A stretch of DNA of 64,000 nucleotides from Mesopusillimonas faecipullorum (GCF_020539505.1 NZ_JACDXW010000004.1:124001-188000); one strand, 5' to 3'; shown: positions 25,455 to 36,391, numbered from the stretch's first letter. Made by a program: numbers and translations. The notes: generated by a model from the letters alone, not told the origin.

Positions 25455-27689
25455 CTAAGCGGCTAGTGTTCGAGGGGGCGGGATGACTTCGTCTGGAGGC
25501 TCCAGGGCACGCATTTCCTGGCGTATCAGCTGTGCCGCTTTCAGCATTTGGCGCAGCGGGTAGGCCAGGGCTGCCAGTTCGCCTTCAGTTTCCAGCGAGA
25601 TGCCGGTGTCGGCCTCGTGGCCTGCAAGCAAGGTGTCTATGGTGTTCAGCGCCAGTTGAATGCCGGGGGGGATCTCGCGTAGCTGAGCCAATTGCGGCAC
25701 GGCAGCGCTAATCTGTTGGGCCAAAACGTGGTTTTGGATCAGCAGATGATTCAACTCGGGCACTTTACGCTGTTGTCGCACCGGCTCGTTGGACATCCGA
25801 TAAAACGCCGCCGCAAAGTTGCTGAAAGCGATATGCACGTTCTTGCGCCCCAAACGCCAAGCGACCTCGGCCTCGTTGCGTTCAGATTGCAAGGCCAGCG
25901 TATCTTCGCCGGCGGAAGACTGCAAAGCCCGCTCGGCCTTGGCGTAGCGTAGGCCTGCATGAAGAAAACGCTGGTTGGCGCGTAATAGGGCGCGAGCCAG
26001 CGAGCCCATGAAATTGGCCTCCCACCAGGGCAGAATGTAGCTGCATACGGCGGCCAGCAAGCAGCCTATCAGGGTGTCGATCAGCCTTTCCCCAATAATG
26101 AAGCTGCTGCTGGGCGACATGATCTGAAAAGCCAGCACCACCGTCAGCGTATTGAAGACAGCCGCTGCCATGAAGCGGGTGACCACCATGCTATAGCCCA
26201 AAATGCAGGAAACGACCAAGATGCCAAACATGACGTCGGGGTTGGAAGTTAAGTGCAGCACGATCAGTGCCAACAGGCTACCCAGGCCGGTGCCTATCAA
26301 CCTCAGGTTATTGCGTTGACGCGTCAGGGCAAAGCCGGGGCGCATGATGACGACGATGGTCAGGATAATCCAGTAGCTGTGGATCTCGATAACACCCGCC
26401 CAAGTGCTGCCGCTAGTGATCAGCCCCAAGCTCCTGCCTATCAGCAAACCCATTAATGTGGCTAAGGCGACCCGCACGGCGTACCGAAAGTGGGGGGAGT
26501 CCAGACGCAAGTTCGATGTCAGCATTCCGAGGCGTATCGGGTTGCTTGAAATGAAACGGCCTAGTTCTTGATGCAACCGGGCATCCAAAGGGGCTGAAAT
26601 GTTCTTGCCTTGGCTATGCAGGGCCATGCGTGTCACTATGCGTGATGCGTTGCGTAGCCTGCGTAGCACTTGCACCAGCAAGGCATATACCTCGGGGTGT
26701 TGCGTGTTCAGACCCCCTTGCTTCAGGATCTCCAGGTCGTATTCAAAAGCGCGTAGTTCGGCCTTGGCACTGAATTGCTCTTTGGCGGGTTGGTTGCGCG
26801 CCACGCATAAGGCAATGTGCTGAAGGTTGTCTGCCAGCTTGACCAAAGCGTCGCGGGCAAAGGTCATCATGTCGTGGCCCGGCAGCATGCGGTGCAGGGT
26901 GGCGTAATCGGTGTGGGTGGCAACCAGCGTGTCCAGCAGGTCGACCATATCGGTGAAGATGCTAAGAGTGGTCAGGCGCTGGCGGTCATCGGCGTGGTTC
27001 TGGCGGGGCAGATCGCGCAGTACGGTGTTGCGCGCCACTTGCTGTGCATCTGTCATGGCCGATTGGGCACGTGTCAGTTTGCGATAGTTGTCGTCCAGTT
27101 CATCGGGCGCGGTATAAAGACGCGAGCGTGCCAGTACGTACTCGGCCGTGGCATACAGGGCGGAGGCCAAGTGTTGCTGCGTCTCTCGGTGCCAAAGCAG
27201 GCGGTGGGTGATAAAGCTATAGCAGAAGTAAAACAGCCCGCCTGCCAACGACTGCAAGGTATGCAGCATCACCGCCTGGGGCTCCAGGGGTGTGCGCATG
27301 GTCAGCGTCATCACCAGCAGGCTGGCGAAAGCCATCAAGTTGCCTTGTTTGCCGTATACGCTCAGCATGGACAGGCTGAAAACCAGCAAGGGAACAATCA
27401 GCCAGAACAGCAGGCCCGAGGAAAAGGACAAGCCGGTAATGATGACGGTGCAGGTGCCCAGCAAAATGGCACCCAGCATGGTGTTGGTGTTGTGGCGTCG
27501 CGGGTTGTCGGGCTGGTCCAGAATGGCAGGGCAGGAAGCCCCGATAGCCGCCACCAAGGCCGCGCTGAGGTCATGCAATACCAGCGTTGCAAATAAGGCA
27601 GGTATCAGTACGCCGCCGGCTTGGCGCACGCCACTGAAGAAATACTGGCTGTAAAGAAAGCGTTGCAGCGAGGGTAGGCTGTTAAGCAT
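25455..27689 (-). CDS. FUSC-family (YccS-like) inner-membrane protein
   Basis: A 744-residue protein from the ATG at 27689; a TTG ten codons upstream is the only longer option. It has the two-module FUSC layout. An N-terminal cluster of hydrophobic helices spans about residues 15-175, a long cytosolic domain follows, and a second cluster spans about 410-545 with the typical VIEIHSYWIILTIVVIMRPGFALTRQRNNLRLIGTGLG. A soluble C-terminal domain ends the protein. FUSC proteins resemble efflux components such as AaeB, but the substrate here is unknown. Confidence 0.85.
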   Translation of the reverse strand: MLNSLPSLQRFLYSQYFFSGVRQAGGVLIPALFATLVLHDLSAALVAAIGASCPAILDQPDNPRRHNTNTMLGAILLGTCTVIITGLSFSSGLLFWLIVPLLVFSLSMLSVYGKQGNLMAFASLLVMTLTMRTPLEPQAVMLHTLQSLAGGLFYFCYSFITHRLLWHRETQQHLASALYATAEYVLARSRLYTAPDELDDNYRKLTRAQSAMTDAQQVARNTVLRDLPRQNHADDRQRLTTLSIFTDMVDLLDTLVATHTDYATLHRMLPGHDMMTFARDALVKLADNLQHIALCVARNQPAKEQFSAKAELRAFEYDLEILKQGGLNTQHPEVYALLVQVLRRLRNASRIVTRMALHSQGKNISAPLDARLHQELGRFISSNPIRLGMLTSNLRLDSPHFRYAVRVALATLMGLLIGRSLGLITSGSTWAGVIEIHSYWIILTIVVIMRPGFALTRQRNNLRLIGTGLGSLLALIVLHLTSNPDVMFGILVVSCILGYSMVVTRFMAAAVFNTLTVVLAFQIMSPSSSFIIGERLIDTLIGCLLAAVCSYILPWWEANFMGSLARALLRANQRFLHAGLRYAKAERALQSSAGEDTLALQSERNEAEVAWRLGRKNVHIAFSNFAAAFYRMSNEPVRQQRKVPELNHLLIQNHVLAQQISAAVPQLAQLREIPPGIQLALNTIDTLLAGHEADTGISLETEGELAALAYPLRQMLKAAQLIRQEMRALEPPDEVIPPPRTLAA

Positions 27690-28132
27690 GGCGTAACGAC
27701 GTTTTGCGCAGGGCGCCAAACCAGTGAGTATATCGCTGTTATGTGTTGTTTTATGTCATCGTTATTTGCTTCTCTCAAACGCTTGCGGTTTGCGCGTGTT
27801 TGTGCAATGCAGTAAATTAGAGGTTTAATCCGCTTTATATCCACAGCGGATGTAGTTGGCCCTGTTTCTCAGGCTACCGCCTGTTTTTCACACGCCTTAC
27901 TCATTTTGCCGAGGGCCGCGCCACAAGCGTGGGTTGCCACGGCGTCCATTTCTATCTCTGCGCCTCCAAGGCGCATGTGCTGCTCCCCAGTCGGTGCGTT
28001 TGGGTCTGGTCAGGCAGTCAGGTGGCGCGGTTCCGTGAACCGCAAAGCGCTGAGCTGTCTTTCCTTGTTCAAAAGTGCCCGGTCCTTCAGTCGGACGCTG
28101 GCGGGTTCGCGCAGGTTACGAAAGGAATTCTC
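27690..28132 (+). promoter_or_regulatory. leader region upstream of ilvB with short hairpins
   Basis: No convincing gene in 440 bp. It contains an inverted repeat ATCCGC/GCGGAT (27828-27851), then a short stem CAGGC-TACC-GCCTG followed by TTTTT (27870-27888), then a perfect 7-bp stem with a 3-nt loop GCGGTTC-CGT-GAACCGC (28027-28043). A long leader with terminator-like stems before ilvBHC hints at attenuation, but no clear Ile/Val/Leu-rich leader peptide was found. Confidence 0.4.
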
Positions 28133-29854
28133 ATGGAACTCAATGGTGCCGACATCGTCGTACGATGCCTGGCCGAGCAGGGCGTCGAACATGTGTTCGG
28201 TTATCCCGGCGGCGCAGTGCTCTACATCTACGACGCTATCTACAAGCAAGATCACTTCAAGCACATCCTCGTGCGTCACGAGCAGGCTGCCGTGCATGCA
28301 GCCGATGCCTATTCGCGCTCGTCCAATAAAATCGGCGTCGCGTTGGTCACAAGCGGCCCAGGCCTAACCAACGCCGTCACCGGCATCGCCACCGCATACA
28401 TGGACTCCATCCCCATGGTGATCATCAGCGGTCAGGTGCCCATCACCTCGGTAGGGCAAGATGCCTTCCAAGAATGCGATGCCATCGGTATTACGCGTCC
28501 TTGCGTCAAGCACAACTTCCTGGTGCGCGACGTTAAAGATCTGGCAGACACCCTGCGCAAGGCCTTCTATATTGCCAGCACGGGTCGTCCTGGCCCTGTG
28601 CTGGTTGACATCCCCAAAGACATCACCGTTGCGCGCTGCAAGTTTGCCGCACAGCGCGGTGAAGTCAGCATGCGCTCCTATTCTCCGGTTGTGAAAGGCC
28701 ATCAGGGCCAGATCAAGCGCGCCGTTCAGATGCTGCTGGCAGCCGAGCGCCCCATGATCTACGCGGGCGGCGGTGTGGTGCTGTCCGACGCCTCCGAAGA
28801 GCTGCGTCAATTGGTCGAGCTGACCGGCGCGCCTTGCACCACCACCCTCATGGGCTTGGGTGCCTTCCCCTCTAGCGATGCGCGTTATGTGGGTATGCCG
28901 GGCATGCACGGCACCTACGAAGCCAATATGGCTATGCAAAATAGCGATGTGCTGGTGGCTGTGGGGGCGCGTTTTGATGACCGTGTTATCGGTAATCCGC
29001 GTCACTTTGCCCAGAATCTGCGCAAGATCATCCACATAGACATTGATCCTTCCTCGATTTCCAAGCGCGTGAAGGTGGATGTGCCTATTGTGGGCAATGT
29101 GCGCGAGGTGCTGCAAGAGCTCAACACCACTTATCAGCAGTTGTCTGCCGAAACGGCTCCCAACAAAGAGGCTCTGACGCGCTGGTGGCAGCAGGTCGAA
29201 GGCTGGCGTGCTCGCAAGTGCCTGGCCTATGCGCCTTCCGACGAACTGATCAAGCCACAGTTTGTCATCGAGAAGCTCTGGGAAGTCACCGGTGGCGACG
29301 CGTTCGTGACTTCTGACGTCGGGCAGCATCAAATGTGGGCGGCTCAATATTACGGTTTCGATAAGCCGCGTCGTTGGGTCAACTCGGGTGGCTTGGGCAC
29401 CATGGGTGTGGGCTTGCCCTATGCCATGGGTGTGCAGATGGCCAACCCAGACAAACCGGTTGCTGTCATTACCGGCGAGGGCTCCATCCAGATGAACATC
29501 CAAGAGCTCTCCACCTGCAAGCAGTACCACCTTACGCCCAAAGTGCTGTGTCTGAATAACCGCTACCTGGGCATGGTGCGACAGTGGCAGCAGATCGATT
29601 ACGAATCACGCTATTCGGAATCCTATGTCGACGCCTTGCCTGACTTCGTCAAGCTGGTCGAAAGCTATGGCCATGTGGGTCTGCGTATCGACAAGCCTGC
29701 CGATGTTGAACCGGCGTTACGTGAGGCGTTCGGCAAGCATAAAGATCGCCTTGTCTTCCTGGACATCATCACTGACCAGACCGAAAACGTCTGGCCTATG
29801 GTCAAAGCCGGCAAAGGCCTGACCGAGATGTTGCTGGGTTCGGAAGATCTTTGA
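28133..29854 (+). CDS. ilvB: acetolactate synthase large (catalytic) subunit
   Basis: A 573-residue ThDP enzyme making acetolactate or acetohydroxybutyrate in isoleucine/valine/leucine synthesis. The ATG at 28133 is chosen because MELNGADIVVRCLAEQG is the family start and GGA precedes it; the frame is open far upstream. Visible features are the catalytic Glu in RHEQAAVHAADAY, the FAD region, and the ThDP-Mg motif starting GEGSIQMN and ending LNNRYLGMVRQWQ. It is first in ilvB-ilvH-ilvC, with the small subunit 20 bp downstream. Confidence 0.96.
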   Translation: MELNGADIVVRCLAEQGVEHVFGYPGGAVLYIYDAIYKQDHFKHILVRHEQAAVHAADAYSRSSNKIGVALVTSGPGLTNAVTGIATAYMDSIPMVIISGQVPITSVGQDAFQECDAIGITRPCVKHNFLVRDVKDLADTLRKAFYIASTGRPGPVLVDIPKDITVARCKFAAQRGEVSMRSYSPVVKGHQGQIKRAVQMLLAAERPMIYAGGGVVLSDASEELRQLVELTGAPCTTTLMGLGAFPSSDARYVGMPGMHGTYEANMAMQNSDVLVAVGARFDDRVIGNPRHFAQNLRKIIHIDIDPSSISKRVKVDVPIVGNVREVLQELNTTYQQLSAETAPNKEALTRWWQQVEGWRARKCLAYAPSDELIKPQFVIEKLWEVTGGDAFVTSDVGQHQMWAAQYYGFDKPRRWVNSGGLGTMGVGLPYAMGVQMANPDKPVAVITGEGSIQMNIQELSTCKQYHLTPKVLCLNNRYLGMVRQWQQIDYESRYSESYVDALPDFVKLVESYGHVGLRIDKPADVEPALREAFGKHKDRLVFLDIITDQTENVWPMVKAGKGLTEMLLGSEDL

Positions 29855-29874
29855 CGCTACAGGACGGCCAAGTT

Positions 29875-30366
29875 ATGAAACACATGATTTCCATTCTGCT
29901 GGAAAACGAACCCGGCGCGCTGTCCCGTGTGGTGGGCTTGTTTTCGGCACGCGGATACAATATCGAGACGCTGACGGTAGCGCCTACCGAAGATGCCACT
30001 TTGTCGCGTATGACTATCGTTACGCGCGGCTCTGAAGATGTCATCGAACAGATCACCAAACACTTGAATCGCCTCATCGAGGTGGTCAAGGTGGTTGATC
30101 TTTCCGAGGGTGCGCACATCGAGCGCGAACTGATGATGATCAAGGTCAGGGCGCTGGGCCGTGAGCGCGATGAACTCAAGCGCATGGCCGACATCTTCCG
30201 TGGCCGCATCATCGATGTCACGGACAAGTCGTACACCATCGAACTGACCGGTGATCAGGAGAAAGTCGATGCTTTCATCGCCGCGCTCGATCGCAGCGCT
30301 ATCCTCGAAACCGTACGTACGGGCATCTCTGGCATAGGCCGGGGTGACCGCATCCTGAAATTGTAA
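29875..30366 (+). CDS. ilvH: acetolactate synthase small (regulatory) subunit
   Basis: A 163-residue ACT-domain protein that confers valine feedback control on IlvB. The ATG at 29875 gives the family start MKHMISILLENEPGALSRVVGLFSARGYNIETL, the ACT domain with its ligand-binding loop. The C-terminal half includes VDLSEGAHIERELMMIKV and ends GIGRGDRILKL. A frame to 29851 is open but unlikely. It lies between ilvB and a structured intergenic element ahead of ilvC. Confidence 0.96.
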   Translation: MKHMISILLENEPGALSRVVGLFSARGYNIETLTVAPTEDATLSRMTIVTRGSEDVIEQITKHLNRLIEVVKVVDLSEGAHIERELMMIKVRALGRERDELKRMADIFRGRIIDVTDKSYTIELTGDQEKVDAFIAALDRSAILETVRTGISGIGRGDRILKL

Positions 30367-30374
30367 TTACAATC

Positions 30375-30428
30375 CGGGTGCCGGGCGGTCGCGCCGCCTT
30401 CGCCGGTCAGCCGGCGTAGCGGCACCCG
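30375..30428 (+). ncRNA. three-armed RNA structure in the ilvH-ilvC gap
   Basis: An outer 9-bp perfect stem, CGGGTGCCG (30375-30383) with CGGCACCCG (30420-30428), encloses two further hairpins. These are GGCGG-TCGCG-CCGCC (30384-30398) and CGCCGG-TCAG-CCGGCG (30401-30416). The whole folds as a compact three-way junction. There is no U-run, so it is not an intrinsic terminator. It may act in mRNA processing, protection of the ilvBH 3' end, or regulation of ilvC. Confidence 0.6.
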
Positions 30429-30460
30429 AACCAACGAACGTCAACCAAATACAAGCTTAG

Positions 30461-31495
<1,035 letters not shown>

Positions 31496-31594
31496 GTCAG
31501 GTGCCAGGCACGTTTTGACTGTTCTCAAGGCCTGCCTGCCCGAGCCGAGCACCCTTTCCGGGTGGTCGATATGCCGGGCGGGCTAGGCTTTCAG

Positions 31595-31633
31595 CCCCAC
31601 AAGCCGTAAAATTTTGCGGCTTGTGGGGTTTTT
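31595..31633 (+). terminator. intrinsic terminator after ilvC
   Basis: CCCCACAAGCCG at 31595-31606 pairs perfectly with CGGCTTGTGGGG at 31617-31628 around a 10-nt A+T-rich loop, then TTTTTG. It ends the ilvBHC transcript just before psd. Confidence 0.92.
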
Positions 31634-31666
31634 GCTTGTCCCGCGCGTCTTTTTCCAGGCTTTCTC

Positions 31667-32323
31667 ATGAAAACTCCTCCGTATCCGCATCCGCTCATCG
31701 CCCGTGAGGGTTGGCCTTTCCTGGCCGGCAGCGTAGTGCTGGCCTTGGTCGTCACCTATTTCGCCGGTTGGGCTGCGTTGCCGCTGTGGCTGCTGGCCTT
31801 GTTTGTCCTGCAGTTCTTCCGCGACCCGGCGCGTCCTGCGCCAGAGGGGGAAGCCGATGTCCTCAGCCCCGCCGATGGCCGCATTGTGGCGATCGAGGAA
31901 TGTGCAGACATCTATCACGAGGGCCGCGCCGCCTTGAAGATCAGTGTCTTCATGAATGTCTTCAATGTGCATTCGAACCGTGCGCCGGTCGATGGCGAAA
32001 TCCTCAGCACGGCTTACTTTCCGGGTAAGTTTCTGAATGCTGCCATCGACAAGGCTTCGCTCGAAAACGAACGTAATGCCATTGTTCTGCGTACCCCTCG
32101 TGGGCACATCGTTACGGCGGTACAGGTGGCGGGTTTGGTCGCGCGTCGTATACTTTGTTATGTAAAAACAAACGACACGGTTTATAAGGGCCAGCGTTAC
32201 GGTTTCATCCGCTTTGGCTCGCGCGTCGACGTTTACTTGCCGCCAGGTTCGCGTCCCCGGGTCGCCATCGGCGACAAGGTGCGTGCAACCAGCACTGTAT
32301 TAGCCGAACTGCCTCATGCCTGA
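31667..32323 (+). CDS. psd: phosphatidylserine decarboxylase proenzyme
   Basis: A 218-residue pyruvoyl enzyme that turns phosphatidylserine into phosphatidylethanolamine at the inner membrane. It is the short form. An N-terminal hydrophobic hairpin (about residues 18-48) precedes [15 protein letters not shown], then [16 protein letters not shown] with the catalytic His. The self-cleavage site RFGSRVD lies near Gly184-Ser185, where Ser becomes the pyruvoyl group. It overlaps pssA by 8 bp, so the two consecutive pathway enzymes are co-translated. Confidence 0.95.
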   Translation: MKTPPYPHPLIAREGWPFLAGSVVLALVVTYFAGWAALPLWLLALFVLQFFRDPARPAPEGEADVLSPADGRIVAIEECADIYHEGRAALKISVFMNVFNVHSNRAPVDGEILSTAYFPGKFLNAAIDKASLENERNAIVLRTPRGHIVTAVQVAGLVARRILCYVKTNDTVYKGQRYGFIRFGSRVDVYLPPGSRPRVAIGDKVRATSTVLAELPHA

Positions 32324-33074
32324 TACCAACGAAGAAACCCGGCGCCGGCGCAGCATTTACCTGCTGCCCAACGCCTTTACCACCGCCAATCTGTTTGCGG
32401 GCTTCTATGCCGTCGTGCAAGCCATGAACGGTCGCTTCGACGTCGCGGCCATTGCCATTTTTGCGGCCATGGTCTTCGATGGCATGGATGGTCGTGTTGC
32501 CAGGCTGACCAATACCCAGTCGGCTTTCGGTGAGCAATATGACTCGCTCTCCGACATGACGTCTTTTGGTGTTGCACCCGCGTTAGTGATCTATGAGTGG
32601 GCCATGCAAGACCTGGGGCGCTGGGGCTGGCTGGCGGCGTTTATCTACGTGGTGGGCGCAGCCTTGCGCTTGGCACGGTTCAATACGCGCATTGCCACGG
32701 TAGATAAACGTTTCTTTCAGGGGCTGCCCAGCCCCGCGGCTGCGGCCTTGGTGGCGGGCTTTGTCTGGGTGGCGGTAGACAACAAGCTTAACTGGCCTGC
32801 CGCGAGTATTGCCTGGGTGGCTTTTGCCGTCACGGTGTATGCGGGCGTGGCCATGGTGTCTAATGCCCCGTTTTACAGTGGCAAAACCTTCGCTCTGGGG
32901 CGCAGCGTGCCTTTCTGGGCCTTGCTGGCCCTGGTGGCGGTGTTCGTCTTCATATCCAGTGACCCGCCCCTTATGCTGTTTGGGCTGTTCATCGTATATG
33001 GTCTTTCGGGGTGGGTGCTGATGGCTTGGCGCTGGCGTCGTGCGCGCCAGCTTAAGCGGCGTTCCGTCAGTTAA
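32316..33074 (+). CDS. pssA: CDP-diacylglycerol-serine O-phosphatidyltransferase
   Basis: A 252-residue integral membrane enzyme making phosphatidylserine from CDP-diacylglycerol and serine. The CDP-alcohol phosphotransferase motif, DG-x2-AR-x8-G-x3-D-x3-D, is seen in [14 protein letters not shown] and [11 protein letters not shown]. The rest is hydrophobic helices with a basic C-terminal tail ([12 protein letters not shown]). It supplies the substrate of Psd, whose gene it overlaps. Its stop overlaps the stop of the convergent lipoprotein gene. Confidence 0.95.
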   Translation: MPDTNEETRRRRSIYLLPNAFTTANLFAGFYAVVQAMNGRFDVAAIAIFAAMVFDGMDGRVARLTNTQSAFGEQYDSLSDMTSFGVAPALVIYEWAMQDLGRWGWLAAFIYVVGAALRLARFNTRIATVDKRFFQGLPSPAAAALVAGFVWVAVDNKLNWPAASIAWVAFAVTVYAGVAMVSNAPFYSGKTFALGRSVPFWALLALVAVFVFISSDPPLMLFGLFIVYGLSGWVLMAWRWRRARQLKRRSVS

Positions 33075-33616
33075 AAGAAGGGCCAGTTGTCTTTTTCGTA
33101 CATGGGGTCAGGGCCGGGATGAAACCGAGTCACCTTTTTGCCGTCCTTCCCCAGGTACACATGCATCATCGAATTCCATACGCCGGCTTGCTGGTAGCGG
33201 TAGCTCCAGACTATCTGCAAGTTCGACGGTAGGCCCACTCTGCCTTTTTCGGCGGGTGGCCCAAATTCGCACAATACTTGTTCCGCAGTCCAGTCTCCTT
33301 GGGCCAGCTTGCTGAAATTGTTGTCGGTCAGCAAAGCTTCTACACCCGAAATGGTGCCGTCGGCATTCACGTTGGTGCCCCAGGCAAACTGCCCGAAGGG
33401 TTGACGCGACCAGATCAGTCGTTCACGACCGTCATTTAGCTGGCATGTATAGTTTGGGCGACCCAAACGCGCCTCGGCCTGAGCAAGCGGCGTGCCTGCG
33501 GTGAGGGTGACAGGGTTGGCGCAGCCCATCAGCGCCAAGCCGGTCAACAATAAGCAACCTATCAGTTTGCTTGAGCCAGCCTGGGCGAGGCGCGATGTAT
33601 AAGTGGAAACTTTCAT
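33071..33616 (-). CDS. putative lipoprotein
   Basis: A 181-residue protein from the ATG at 33616; a longer frame to 33646 is less likely. The N-terminus has a basic stretch, the hydrophobic core LIGCLLLTGLALMGC and a lipobox-like LMGC, so Cys near residue 28 is probably lipidated. The following GTPLAQAEARLGRPNYTC resembles the start of SmpA/OmlA-like domains. I do not recognise the family firmly. It is convergent with pssA, with overlapping stops, and no terminator lies between them. Confidence 0.72.
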   Translation of the reverse strand: MKVSTYTSRLAQAGSSKLIGCLLLTGLALMGCANPVTLTAGTPLAQAEARLGRPNYTCQLNDGRERLIWSRQPFGQFAWGTNVNADGTISGVEALLTDNNFSKLAQGDWTAEQVLCEFGPPAEKGRVGLPSNLQIVWSYRYQQAGVWNSMMHVYLGKDGKKVTRFHPGPDPMYEKDNWPFF

Positions 33617-33670
33617 TCGTGTCAGAAAAATTGCTTGAATTGCCATGCAGGGGTAGCCAGCATGGCTGGG

Positions 33671-33700
33671 TTCGGTCTTAAGCCGGGAATTTGCTATAAT
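33671..33700 (+). promoter_or_regulatory. candidate promoter of rpsO-pnp
   Basis: An extended -10 element TGCTATAAT (TATAAT at 33695-33700) lies 18 bp from a weak -35 TTCGGT (33671-33676). The following 120-nt leader before rpsO carries ACCTC and GAGGT segments (near 33790 and 33815) that could pair. They may be part of an S15 autoregulatory fold, as known in E. coli; that is inference. Confidence 0.6.
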
Positions 33701-33826
33701 GCGGCCTGCTGATCTAAATAGATAGCACCATTATGCGGCCCTTGTAACTATGGGTCGAGTTTTGTCTTTAATGTCATTCACGTCAGGGCACCTCGGCCCC
33801 GACGCATGTCCTAGAGGTCTACTATC

Positions 33827-34096
33827 ATGTCCGTTGCTGACATCAAAAAATCCGATATCGTTGCACAATTCCAACGCGCTCAGGGCGATACGGGTTCCCC
33901 CGAAGTCCAAGTCGCACTGCTTACCGCCCGCATCAACGAATTGACCGGGCACTTCAAAGAACACAAGAAAGACCACCACTCGCGTCGCGGCCTGCTGCGT
34001 ATGGTCAGCCGCCGTCGCAAACTGCTCGACTACCTGAAAGGTCGTAGCCCTGACTCCTATCGCGCACTGATCGAAAAACTCGGCCTGCGCAAGTGA
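33827..34096 (+). CDS. rpsO: 30S ribosomal protein S15
   Basis: An 89-residue S15 of normal length. It has the family blocks [47 protein letters not shown] and [13 protein letters not shown]. It binds the central domain of 16S rRNA and helps start assembly of the small subunit. As in many bacteria it is followed by pnp, with a strong stem-loop between them. Confidence 0.98.
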   Translation: MSVADIKKSDIVAQFQRAQGDTGSPEVQVALLTARINELTGHFKEHKKDHHSRRGLLRMVSRRRKLLDYLKGRSPDSYRALIEKLGLRK

Positions 34097-34125
34097 TTCC
34101 GGGGCTGGTTCCCCCACTCATGTGC

Positions 34126-34169
34126 AACCGTGTAGACGGCACCTTACCCGTGCCGTCTACACGGTTTTT
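34126..34169 (+). terminator. 17-bp perfect hairpin with U-run between rpsO and pnp
   Basis: The arm at 34126-34142 (AACCGTGTAGACGGCAC) pairs fully with 34150-34166, with a 7-nt loop CTTACCC and a following T run. It ends about 25 bp before the pnp ATG. It can act as a partial terminator and as an RNase III/PNPase control element, as established for the E. coli pnp leader. Confidence 0.88.
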
Positions 34170-34192
34170 CATTTTCAAGGATATAACTCCCC

Positions 34193-36331
34193 ATGTTCAA
34201 TAAAGTGGCCAAATCCTTCCAGTACGGCCAGCACACTGTCGTGCTTGAAGCCGGCGAAATAGCACGCCAGGCGTCTGGCGCCGTCGTTGTTTCCATCGAA
34301 GACACCGTTGTGTTGGCAACAGTGGTTGCCGCCAAAAAAGCCAAAGCCGGCCAGGATTTCTTCCCCCTTACCGTTGATTACGTCGAGAAAACTTACTCCG
34401 CTGGTCGTATCCCCGGTGGTTTCTTCAAACGCGAAGGCAAGCCCTCCGAAAAAGAAACGCTTACTTCGCGTCTGATCGATCGTCCGTTGCGCCCCTTGTT
34501 CCCCGAGGGTTTCTACAACGACGTTCAGGTCATTATTCATGTGCTGTCGGTTAATCCTGAAATCGATCCAGACATCGCAGCCATGCTGGGCGCATCGGCT
34601 GCGCTGGCAATTTCCGGTATTCCCTTCAATGGTCCTATCGGCGCAGCACGCGTAGGCTATGTAGATGGCCAATACCTGTTGAACCCCACGGTTTCTCAAC
34701 TCCAGCAGTCCAAGCTTAACTTGGTGGTCGCGGGTACCGAGGCCGCTGTGCTGATGGTCGAGTCCGAAGCGCAAGAGCTCTCCGAAGAAGTCATGCTAGG
34801 CGGCGTTACCTATGGCCACCAGCAGATGCAAGCGGCTATCGATGCTATCCACGATCTGGTGGCTGAAGCCGGCAAGCCCGAATGGGACTGGCAGCCTGCT
34901 CCCAAGAACGAAGCGCTGATCACCGCTGTTCGTGCGGCTGCTCAAGAAGGGCTGCAAACCGCCTACAAAACGCGTGAAAAACAGCAGCGTACGACTCAGC
35001 TTCGCGAGGTCTACGCCGACGTCAAAGCCAAGCTGGCCGAGCATGCCAGCGCCCGCGGTGAAGACACGCCTGATAGCGTTGAAGTTGAAAACATCCTGTT
35101 CGACCTCGAAGCCGAGCTGGTTCGCGGTCAGATTCTGGCTGGCGAGGCTCGTATCGATGGTCGCGACACGCGTACCGTACGCCCCATCAGCGTTCGCTTG
35201 GGCGTCCTGCCTCGTGCGCACGGTAGCGCCTTGTTTACGCGCGGTGAAACCCAAGCCTTGGTTATTGCTACCTTGGGTACACGCCAAGACGAGCAAATCA
35301 TTGACTCCGTGATGGGCGAGTACCGTGATCGCTTCATGATGCACTACAACATGCCTCCGTTCGCTACGGGCGAGACCGGTCGTTTCGGTGCTCCTAAGCG
35401 CCGTGAAATTGGTCACGGTCGTTTGGCCAAGCGTGCATTGATCTCCATGTTGCCCGCCCAAGAAGATTTCCAGTACACCATTCGCGTGGTGTCCGAGATC
35501 ACCGAATCCAACGGTTCCTCGTCCATGGCTTCCGTTTGCGGTGGCTCCTTGGCCATGATGGATGCCGGCGTGCCCGTCAAATCTCACGTGGCTGGTGTGG
35601 CCATGGGTCTGATCAAAGACGGCGGCAAGTTCGCTGTGCTGACAGATATTCTGGGTGACGAAGATCACTTGGGCGACATGGACTTCAAGGTGGCGGGTAC
35701 CGAAAACGGCATCACCGCGCTGCAGATGGACATCAAGATCCAGGGCATCACCAAAGAGATCATGCAAGTGGCTCTCGAGCAAGCGCGCGAAGGCCGTCTG
35801 CATATCCTGAGCAAAATGGTCGAAGCACTCGATGGCTCACGCACCGAACTGTCTGCCTATGCTCCGCGTATGCTCACAGTCAAGATCAACCCCGAAAAAA
35901 TCCGTGATGTCATCGGCAAGGGCGGCGCTACCATCCGCGCCCTGACCGAAGAAACCGGCACGCAGATCGATATCGGTGAAGACGGCACCATCACCATTGC
36001 CAGTGCTGATCTTGATAAGGCTCATGAAGCCGAGCGTCGCATCAAAGAGCTGACCGCTGATGTCGAAGTGGGTCAAGACTACGAAGGTCCGGTTCTGCGT
36101 TTGCTTGATTTCGGCGCCATTGTGCAAGTTTTGCCGGGTCGCGATGGTCTGTTGCACATCTCCGAGATTGCCAACTACCGTATCAACAACATCAACGACG
36201 TGCTCAAAGTGGGCCAGGTTGTACGTGTCAAGGTCATCGAAGCCGATGACAAGGGCCGTCTGCGCTTGTCCATGAAAGCCATCGGTGGTATTGAAGCTCA
36301 AGGCGGCCCAGCCGGCCCAACGGTAGCTTAA
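34193..36331 (+). CDS. pnp: polyribonucleotide nucleotidyltransferase (PNPase)
   Basis: A 712-residue 3'-5' phosphorolytic exoribonuclease of the degradosome. Two RNase PH domains (about residues 1-220 and 310-540) flank a helical linker. The active second core includes [24 protein letters not shown] and [19 protein letters not shown] domain ([17 protein letters not shown], about 560-615) and an S1 domain ([21 protein letters not shown], about 625-695) follow. It is full length. A strong hairpin just upstream suits autoregulation by RNA decay. Confidence 0.98.
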   Translation: MFNKVAKSFQYGQHTVVLEAGEIARQASGAVVVSIEDTVVLATVVAAKKAKAGQDFFPLTVDYVEKTYSAGRIPGGFFKREGKPSEKETLTSRLIDRPLRPLFPEGFYNDVQVIIHVLSVNPEIDPDIAAMLGASAALAISGIPFNGPIGAARVGYVDGQYLLNPTVSQLQQSKLNLVVAGTEAAVLMVESEAQELSEEVMLGGVTYGHQQMQAAIDAIHDLVAEAGKPEWDWQPAPKNEALITAVRAAAQEGLQTAYKTREKQQRTTQLREVYADVKAKLAEHASARGEDTPDSVEVENILFDLEAELVRGQILAGEARIDGRDTRTVRPISVRLGVLPRAHGSALFTRGETQALVIATLGTRQDEQIIDSVMGEYRDRFMMHYNMPPFATGETGRFGAPKRREIGHGRLAKRALISMLPAQEDFQYTIRVVSEITESNGSSSMASVCGGSLAMMDAGVPVKSHVAGVAMGLIKDGGKFAVLTDILGDEDHLGDMDFKVAGTENGITALQMDIKIQGITKEIMQVALEQAREGRLHILSKMVEALDGSRTELSAYAPRMLTVKINPEKIRDVIGKGGATIRALTEETGTQIDIGEDGTITIASADLDKAHEAERRIKELTADVEVGQDYEGPVLRLLDFGAIVQVLPGRDGLLHISEIANYRINNINDVLKVGQVVRVKVIEADDKGRLRLSMKAIGGIEAQGGPAGPTVA

Positions 36332-36350
36332 TCACACCTTGAAGTGCTGA

Positions 36351-36391
36351 AAAACGCCGCCGGCTTTAACTAGCCCAGCGGCGTTTTTCTT
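36351..36391 (+). terminator. intrinsic terminator after pnp
   Basis: AAAACGCCGC at 36351-36360 pairs with GCGGCGTTTT at 36378-36387, followed by TCTTTT. The loop is 17 nt and can itself form a small stem. Confidence 0.88.
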
